From assembly GCA_902729315.2 (NCBI GenBank), contig LR746265.1:9233392-9297391 (forward strand): a stretch of DNA of 64,000 bases. Direction: 5' to 3'. Shown here piece by piece: positions 57,672 to 64,000 of the stretch. The stretch is from Spirodela intermedia. Taxonomy: Eukaryota; Streptophyta; Magnoliopsida; Alismatales; Araceae. The notes below the pieces were generated by a model. It was not told where the DNA came from. It made no database searches and worked only from the letters and a program-made list of their open reading frames with translations. Both the position numbers and the translations under genes were made by a program. Position 1 is the stretch's first letter; the number at the start of each line of letters is the position of its first letter.

Positions 57672-59327
57672 TCACCGGGCTGCTTCCCAGGCGGCGTCGG
57701 CTTTTGCCCGGAAGAGCTCCCAGGCCGCCTTGACGTGCCGCTCCTCGGTCAGCGTGGTGCCCACCGCGAAGCGGATGACGTAGATCCCGCCGATGACCGT
57801 ATGAGTGGCGTAGATCCCGCCGCTGTTGTTCACCTCCTCCAGCAGCCTTCGGTTCGCTGCGTCCGCCTCCGCCTCGCCGTCCGCACCGGCGCGGCGCGGC
57901 CGCATGCGGAAGCAGACGAGAGCGAACCGCCGCGGGACGACGACCTCGAACCGGGTGTCGGCGGCGACCATCTCCTCGAAGCCCCGGGCCATCCGGACGT
58001 CGCTCCGGATGTGCGACTGCAGGTTCGCGGTGCCGTAGCACCTCATCACCATGAACAGCTTCAGTGCTCTGAACCGCCGGCCGGTGCCGATCTGTTGGCA
58101 GAAGAAAAGAGGTCAGACTTTAGATGTGAGCTGCGTTGGAAGGGGAGATACGGAGATTTGAATCGGGAATCGATGGGAATTCCCGCAGAACACGGAGTTT
58201 TTCGCTGTTGGAGAGCGGTGAGGGAAGGAAGAGGGCCGTACCTGCCAGTCCTTGTAGTCGACGACGAGCCCGGACTCGGTGGCGCGGTTCTTGAGGTACT
58301 CGGGGTCCGTGGAGAGCGAGGTGGTGAGCCGGGCGCGGTCCCGCACCCAGAGGCAGCAGCAGTCGAGCCCCGTGAGCAGCCACTTGTGGGGGCTCATGCT
58401 GATGGAGTCGACCCGGTCGACCCCGTCCAGATGGTGGCGGAACTCGGGGCAGACGCAGGCGCTGCCCGCGTACGCCGCGTCGACGTGCACCCAGGCGCCG
58501 AAGCGGCCGGCCACCTCGGCCAGCTGCGCCACCGGGTCGACGGCGGTGGAGGAGGTGGTGCCGACCGTGGCGCACACGTAGGCGGGGAGCAGGCCGGCCG
58601 CCGCGTCAGCCTCCATGGCGGCCCGCAGCGAGTCGGGTCGAAGCGAGAACAAGTCTTCCCGGGCCGTGGGAATGATCCGGATGTTGGCGGGTGCGATGCC
58701 GGCGATCTTGCAGGCCTTGGCGAAGGTGGAGTGGGTCTGGTCGGAGGCGTAGACCACGAGCTTGTCGGCGCCGTCGTGGCCGGCGCGCTCCAGCACCATC
58801 TTCCGGGCCGCCACCAGGGTGCACAGCACGGCCTCGCTGGTGGTGGCCTGGAGCACCCCGCCGCCGCCGGCGGAGAAGAGGAAGCCCTTGGGGAGTCGGA
58901 TCAGCTGGGCCAGCCAGTCCAACGTGAGGCTCTCCAGCTCGGTGACGGCGGGCGAGGAGAGCCAGTTGAAGGCCACGGGGTTGAGGGCGGAGGCCAGCAG
59001 GTCGCCGCACAGGGCGGCGGACGACAGCGTGGCGGGGAAGTAGGCGAAGAAGTTGGGGTTGGTCCAGTGGGTCATGCCGGGGAGGACGGTGGCCTGGACC
59101 TCGCTCAGCACTTTGGCGAACGGCATGGGCTGGGCGGAGGGGGTCTCGGGGAGGAGACGGCGGAGATACCCGGGCTCCACCTGGGGGACGACGGGGTGGC
59201 TCTCGATGCCCTTGTAGTACTCGCAGATGAATTCGACGGTCTGATGGGCCTGCTGCCGGAAATCGTCGATATCCAGAGGGCTGAACCCTCTGGGAGACGC
59301 GATGCAGTTAGCATCGAGGCTTCCCAT
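57672..59327 (-). CDS. TDC: Aromatic L-amino acid decarboxylase, probably tryptophan decarboxylase
   Basis: PLP-dependent group II decarboxylase that makes tryptamine or tyramine, feeding alkaloid, serotonin or phenolic amide synthesis in the cytosol. Exons 58242-59327 and 57672-58091 (GTACGG donor, CAACAG acceptor) give 501 aa, typical length. Seen: MGSLDANCIASPRGFSPLDI; the substrate loop HWTNPNFFAYFP; 'NPVAFNWLSSPAVTELE'; VHVDAAYAGSACVCPEFR with the PLP-pairing Asp; the Schiff-base Lys in SISMSPHKWLL; and VVDYKDWQ. The Tyr in VVDYKDW is the decarboxylase state; aldehyde synthases carry Phe there. The exon 2 start IGTGRRFRALKL has Gly where tyrosine decarboxylases tend to have Ser, favouring an indolic substrate (family knowledge recalled, not tested). 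A TATA-like CTATTTAG lies at 59458-59465. Very GC-rich; long opposite-strand frames are shadows. Confidence 0.92.
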
Positions 59328-59457
59328 CTCTACTCCTCACGGGAGGGAGAGCCCCTGGACAACTGTCTGGGAAATGGTGTGGGAGAGACAGAGAGGTATA
59401 GAGCGACCAGGGATGGAACGCTGGGGTTGTGACTTCAGCGCTGGACGAAGGCTGCCC

Positions 59458-59465
59458 TAAATAGG
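59458..59465 (-). promoter_or_regulatory. TATA-like box of the decarboxylase gene
   Basis: CTATTTAG on the minus strand, about 130 bp before the ATG. It is conserved as CTATTTAA in the truncated copy at 49850. Confidence 0.5.
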
Positions 59466-59561
59466 GAGAATCGTGTAGAAGACTCAGTATCGACGAAACA
59501 GCAAGGTTTGACTCGGAACACAGGAGGTGCCGGACTCTTTCTTGGTTGTTAGCAGCCGCCA

Positions 59562-61006
59562 AGACTCGTCTGCATGGTAGGATGGTAGGTGTCGACGGCT
59601 TATTTTTTTCCTTATCAATAGATCTATTTGCGCCAGGCAGCTTCCTATGGCGGCGTCACATGAAGACCGGGTGGTTGGTGACCGGAAGCGCCGGCTTCAC
59701 CTGGCCCTCTGGCGTGCTGATTGGCCTTCTCGTCTTTGAGTTTTATCCATCGAATTAAAAGAAAACTTCTGAAACATTTTCCTTGTCGGTAAAAGCACAT
59801 CACGCCTTGCCACACTCTTTCTTTCCTTGTGGCTTTAGAGTTTTTGCTTTCCTTTCTGTTTCTTGATAGCAGATAACATTTGAAACAAATACGCCGTAGG
59901 ATAAAACTAAAGACCAGTGGCGCATTATGCACGCGCTCTATCGGTATATAAAATGGGGCGACACTGTCAACAAGATGTACATTATTTTCGTTATAATCTA
60001 TTGCGTCAATTTCGTCACCCAGCATTTACTTTCTGTTGGGACTTGGGATCGATGCAAATAGTGGGTTGTTGACGAGGTACTTGGTTATTCGGCCGTTTAC
60101 TAGTTCAAATGCCGGTGTAATGGAGGGGGAGGGTGTAGTACGCCGATTTATGCACTACATTCCGTTATATATGCACACGAAAAATTACATAAGACTATTG
60201 AGCTTAACTTAAACTAAGAATGAGGTTTGCATCACTTTCTAACAAGATATGGCTACAAATCCTAGTTCGATTTTTGGATCAAGTCATAATTAGACGGAAA
60301 TATTGCAACATATATAACGAATATTCTTGAACACCCTGACTCAGCCTATTCAAACCCGAATCTTCGAAATCTCTCGATTTCTTGAACGACTGTGCGGGTG
60401 CTTTCTTGCCAGGAGGCTCCACCAACCCCATTCATTGTAAATTATCCTAAGTCTACGCGACGGTTCCACGTGATGACCTGGCCAGATTTTTCTGGATAAG
60501 CCTGAAGAGAACCGTTCAGTCTTCACAGCGAAAAGATCCATCTAACCTGTCGTGTTGTACCTCCGCCTTGACAGAACGTTCACTAAAACGAGTGGCGTTG
60601 GCGGAGTCCCACGGCAAGAAAGCGTAGTCATTCAAGAAGTAGAGAGCTTAAGAAGATTTAGGTTTGAATGGCTTTATAGGCCGAGTCCCGATTTTAAAGA
60701 ACCTTCGGGGTATATGTGGTAATATTTCCATGTCTGATTTTGGGGTGATCCATAAATCCAACTAGGATCTTCAGTCGCATCCCCATCGCATGCTTTAACA
60801 TAATTTTACTTAAAGATGTTCCCCTATATATCTGGGGATCTTCAATGAAACTTCTTTAATAGGTTAAAGAAAAAAATGGGAGATTTGATAGGACCATTAG
60901 TTGGACTGCCATATTGAGTCATAGCCGTAAAAAGTGTTTTCAATGTTGAGATTGTTCAGACAATATCAAAATCTACAATACTTTTTGATTGTGATACACC
61001 TGTTCA
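59562..61006. other. Intergenic DNA upstream of the decarboxylase
   Basis: Decarboxylase promoter near 59460-59560, then mixed to AT-rich DNA. 60585-60665 weakly matches 47215-47295 (GGCGGAGT, AAAGC-x-TACG/GCGTA, GAGAG-x-TTAAG). No gene supported. Confidence 0.35.
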
Positions 61007-61200
61007 GCGAACCAGTAGTCACACTGCCTGAGCAATGTCTTTATGGCCTGGGACCTCAAGGTGATGGTCCTGCGATTCCCTCTCGTCTGTTTCTGCATGC
61101 GGCCACGTTGCGTTGGTTTGGACGGTGAGGTGGAGGCGAACGCAACGAATTGGAGGCCGCTAGAGGAACTGAACAACAACAACGGCATCAACATCACTCG
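61007..61200 (+). pseudogene. Decarboxylase exon-2 fragment
   Basis: Matches the exon 2 coding strand of the intact gene from its 'ANLQSH' codons to about 'GGIYATH': LVCFCMRPRCVGLDGEVEAN here against LVCFRMRPRRAGADGEAEAD. A TAG early in the match, frameshifts, and loss of about 30 bp before the 'LVCF' block disable it. No first exon lies next to it. It is less GC-rich than the parent, showing C-to-T/G-to-A decay. Confidence 0.8.
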
Positions 61201-61249
61201 TTTGACCAATGATTGTGACACAGCAATAATGCAGAAGATAAATAACATA

Positions 61250-61800
61250 TAGGGCTTGAATCTATAAAGCCTCAATCTTAGGGAAGAAACCAACCTCTAA
61301 ATCCATAAATTCGGAGTCTTCAACCTTTGAATCCACAAAGAGGTGTCTGAATTCACAAACAAAAGAAAAAGATTTTTATACTGGAGAAAACTGATTCAAC
61401 TAAAAAGTGAGGACCTCAAGTTACAATGATGACCTTTATATAGGCTTAGAAAGAAGGTGGGGTGCTTCCAAAAGAAAGATCCTAAATAGAGTGTGACTAG
61501 CTTTAAAATGACCCAAAATAAACTCTAATAGATTGAGATCTTAGATAGATCTTTTGGAAATAGTCTTACAAACTCTGAAATTACCTTAAATAAACTCTCA
61601 TAAATAGAGATGCTAAACAAATCTTGGGTACGTACTTTGATAGTTAAAGATCTTAAATAGATATTAGATACAAACTAATCATACTAAAATCTCTTCTAGA
61701 AGAAAAGGGACATAAAGTGACTTCTAGAAGTGAAAGAATATAAAGTAAGAAATAAAATATTATTTTTTGAACCTACAATCCACTAGTCACATATGTGGGC
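61250..61800 (-). mobile_element. Probable 3' LTR of decayed gypsy element
   Basis: Lies directly after the polyprotein end on the minus strand. A purine-rich GAGAAGGGGG (minus strand, about 61799-61808) is a candidate polypurine tract. The sequence has phrases in common with 28.0-28.45 kb. The LTR's far end was not located. Confidence 0.4.
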
Positions 61801-61889
61801 CCCCTTCTCAGCACTCTTCACTTTATGGCATAAATTAAAGATAATTGGACCTAAATTAGATGTTGAGAGCTCAACTTATGTCTTTGACT

Positions 61890-62740
61890 ACATCAGTCTC
61901 TCCTTCTTCAAGATAACTCATCCTCGAGTCTTCATTTGAATCATCATAATACTCATATATGTCACTAATATTGAATGTGGGTGAAATAGTTATATTAAGT
62001 GGGAGCTCAATAAGGTATATTCTGTCATTGATTTTCTATAGAACTTGATATGGTTTATATTTCTTTGGCTTCAACTCGTTATAGTTACTTGTTGGGAATC
62101 GTTCTTTATGAAGGTACACCATAACTTTGTCTCTAACTTCAAATATCTTTTTCCTTCTTTTTTTATCTACTGATGTCTTATATTTCTTATAATTTATTGT
62201 GAAATTGTGTATCACACATTCATGAAGTATTTTGATATGATCTATCATACTGTTTATAATTGTACTAGTTCCAACTGACCTCGGTACTTGTAATAGATCT
62301 AATAAAATTATTAGAGGAAAATAATATACTATTGAAAATAGAGATTAGTTAGTCAAATAATTAACCATTAAATTATAAGTAAACTCTACTTAAGCTAAAT
62401 CATAATCCTACTCTTTTGGCTTTTCACATAAAATTCAATGAATCAAATTGCCAAGAGTTCTGTTTATAACTTTAGTTTGGCTATCAATTTCTAGATGACT
62501 AGTATTATTGAATTTCAAAAAATTATCAAATATTTTCCAAATAGTTTGTCAGAAGTGAGATATAAACTTAGAATCTCTATCAAATATAATTAACTCATAA
62601 ATTTCATATAGATTAACAATTTTTTTGAAGAAGTGATTTATTACCTGACTTGTATCATTTGTCTTTTTACATGTAATGAAATGCATTATTTTTGAAAATC
62701 TATTAACGATCACAACAACGGAGTTATTGACTGTGAGGTT
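61890..62740 (-). pseudogene. Ty3/gypsy integrase core and C-terminus, decayed
   Basis: The minus strand reads through several stops as a plant gypsy integrase: VNRFSKIMHFITCKKTNDTS, 'FDRDSKFISHF' (core Asp region), 'EIDSQTKVINRTLGNLIH', then the C-terminal part DKKRRKKIFEVRDKVMVYLH-x-RFPTSNYNELKPKKYKP (62036-62248 open) and the acidic end SRMSYLEEGETDVVKD. The element would encode the enzyme that inserts retrotransposon DNA; in-frame stops and AT bias show it is dead. Confidence 0.75.
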
Positions 62741-63290
62741 AATAACTCAAGTTGTTGACTGTGAAATTATTTCATTGATTGTTATGAGATTCTTATTGAA
62801 ATATGCTTATTGTATAGGGGCTGACTATATTAAGTTCACTATTGGTTATGTCATGGAAACTCTTTTAGGAGTAGTGTCATATACTTTAGGTAATGCCATA
62901 CCTTTGTTTGATTTAAGTGTGCTAAGTTCTATTCTCCTGCACACCCGCTCTTGCAAGGCTAGCCGGGGGGGGAGTTGCTTTTTGGGTTTGGTTTGCCTAG
63001 AAAGGAAGTGTGCTTGCAATGCTTCTAATAACAATTTCGAAGTGCAATATCTTTCTGTTCCAGGGGAACTTCTTTCTTCAACTTAAAAGCTAGGGCTTGT
63101 AGTCCGTTAGGATCCTTTTCCAATGGAGATTTAGAGTGTCCCTCTCCTTGATTATGTTTACACTGAAATGAATCTTTCTCCTCAACATTGACTGGACACA
63201 GTTTCCAACTTGACCGACCTAGGTTCAATTGTCAAAGTGTAGGCTCTAGAAGTGATAGAACTTGGACTTGCCCCATTTCCCAATGTGGAA
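62741..63290. other. Insertion splitting the integrase
   Basis: About 550 bp with no integrase similarity, standing between the zinc-finger side (63290 upward) and the core (62740 downward) of the same minus-strand frame. It has a 136-codon plus frame (62676-63086) and a 67-codon minus frame (63025-63228) that I do not recognise. Probably a later insertion; ends not defined. Confidence 0.4.
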
Positions 63291-63990
63291 ATTGTAACCC
63301 TTCTCTATGTTCACAATAGACTTAATATAAAGTCCATAAAATATTAGCTCATGGATGTTGTGGAATCAATAATGGAGTGTATAATTCAGTATTTTGACTT
63401 TGTCTCTCATAGATTTGACAAACCTAATATTTACAAATAAAATTTTCTACATCTTTCTTTAGTTTGAATCAATAATACTATTCTTTAATTGATTGTAAGG
63501 TCTTGTCTTGATCAAGGTGTCCAACTAAGCCTAAATTCATATACTAGTTTCTCTCTTAGAGAGTTGTGAGGAATAGATAGTTGTGTTCCTCAAAATAATA
63601 AACCATCATGTAGGTGAAAACTTTTAATTGATATTTCAAGCATACATGTCATATATTGTTGAGAAAAATCACCATCTTCTAGGTATAGTTCTTTAGATAG
63701 TCAAATCATGCGATCTCAACATGCAGGTTCACCAAACATGCTATTTTTCTATTAAGAGCGTCTACAACTCAATTTAATTTTCATGACTTGTTTTTAATAA
63801 CAAAAGTAGAATGTTGAATGAAAGAGATCAATCTAGCATATATTATATTAATAGAAGCCTGACTATTGTCTAATTTAAGAGCCTCATGAGAAGTATATAA
63901 AATAAACTCTTGTTGAATCAAGTAGTGTTCTTATGTTTGTAAAGCATGGACCATAATATAAAATTCTAGTTCAAATGTTGTCTATTTTTT
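63290..63990 (-). pseudogene. Ty3/gypsy RNase H end and integrase zinc finger, decayed
   Basis: Minus strand with stops: 'LYTSHEALKLDNSQAS' (end of RNase H), KLN-VVDALNRK (linker), 'GHLDQDKTLQSIKE' and 'YYWFKLKKDVENFICKY', which are the H2C2 integrase zinc-finger region, then CQIYERQSQNTELYTPL. It belongs to the same element as the integrase core at 61890-62740 and continues past the window end. Confidence 0.7.
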
Positions 63991-64000
63991 CTTACGTTAG

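Noticed and set aside
57735-59432. 565-codon plus-strand open frame
   Set aside because: It is the antisense shadow of the GC-rich decarboxylase exons. It crosses the decarboxylase intron and shows no domain, while the minus strand encodes the complete enzyme.

Overview
The window is nuclear DNA from a flowering plant. It carries intron-containing genes for a plastid Rieske protein with a transit peptide, SPOROCYTELESS/NOZZLE, a plant LPEAT-type acyltransferase, a DUF789 protein and an aromatic amino acid decarboxylase. Decayed Ty3/gypsy retrotransposons and many (GA/CT)n tracts lie between them. Very GC-rich coding exons (decarboxylase, SPL, CSU1) beside AT-rich intergenic DNA suggest a monocot or another GC3-rich angiosperm; this is inference and no species is named.

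Layout. 1-10.3 kb: minus-strand LPEAT2-like gene, seven exons visible, with its EF-hand 3' part beyond position 1; its last visible intron holds Ty3/gypsy chromodomain and LTR scraps. 10.3-13 kb: promoter side, then a GC-rich gene-less island (11.4-12.0 kb) with two G-boxes. 13-26.1 kb: retrotransposon cluster from one Tat/Athila-like LTR family, with LTRs in both orientations, two gag remnants facing each other, and a solo LTR that has a second solo LTR inserted inside it in reverse. 26-29.4 kb: AT-rich decayed repeats. 30.1-31.1 kb: CSU1/NOSIP RING/U-box gene (+). 31.4-34.4 kb: DUF789 gene (-), with candidate leader exons or uORFs to 36.6 kb. 37.9-38.9 kb: SPL/NZZ (-). 41.7-43.9 kb: petC (+), five exons. 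44-49.8 kb: intergenic with a probable LTR. 49.8-61.2 kb: a tryptophan/tyrosine decarboxylase locus (intact gene 57,672-59,327, minus) surrounded by broken copies of itself: an inverted copy of the locus with its coding body lost (49.8-51.3 kb), a copy of only the 3' flank (53.6-54.0 kb) and an exon-2 scrap (61.0-61.2 kb). 61.3-64 kb: decayed minus-strand Ty3/gypsy RNase H/integrase/LTR.

The genes are unrelated single-copy plant genes (membrane lipid remodelling, ubiquitin ligase, sporocyte repressor, photosynthetic electron transport, amine synthesis) and do not form a pathway or operon. I found no clearly new biological system. The most informative structures are the nested inverted solo LTRs with readable target duplications and the fragmented decarboxylase cluster.
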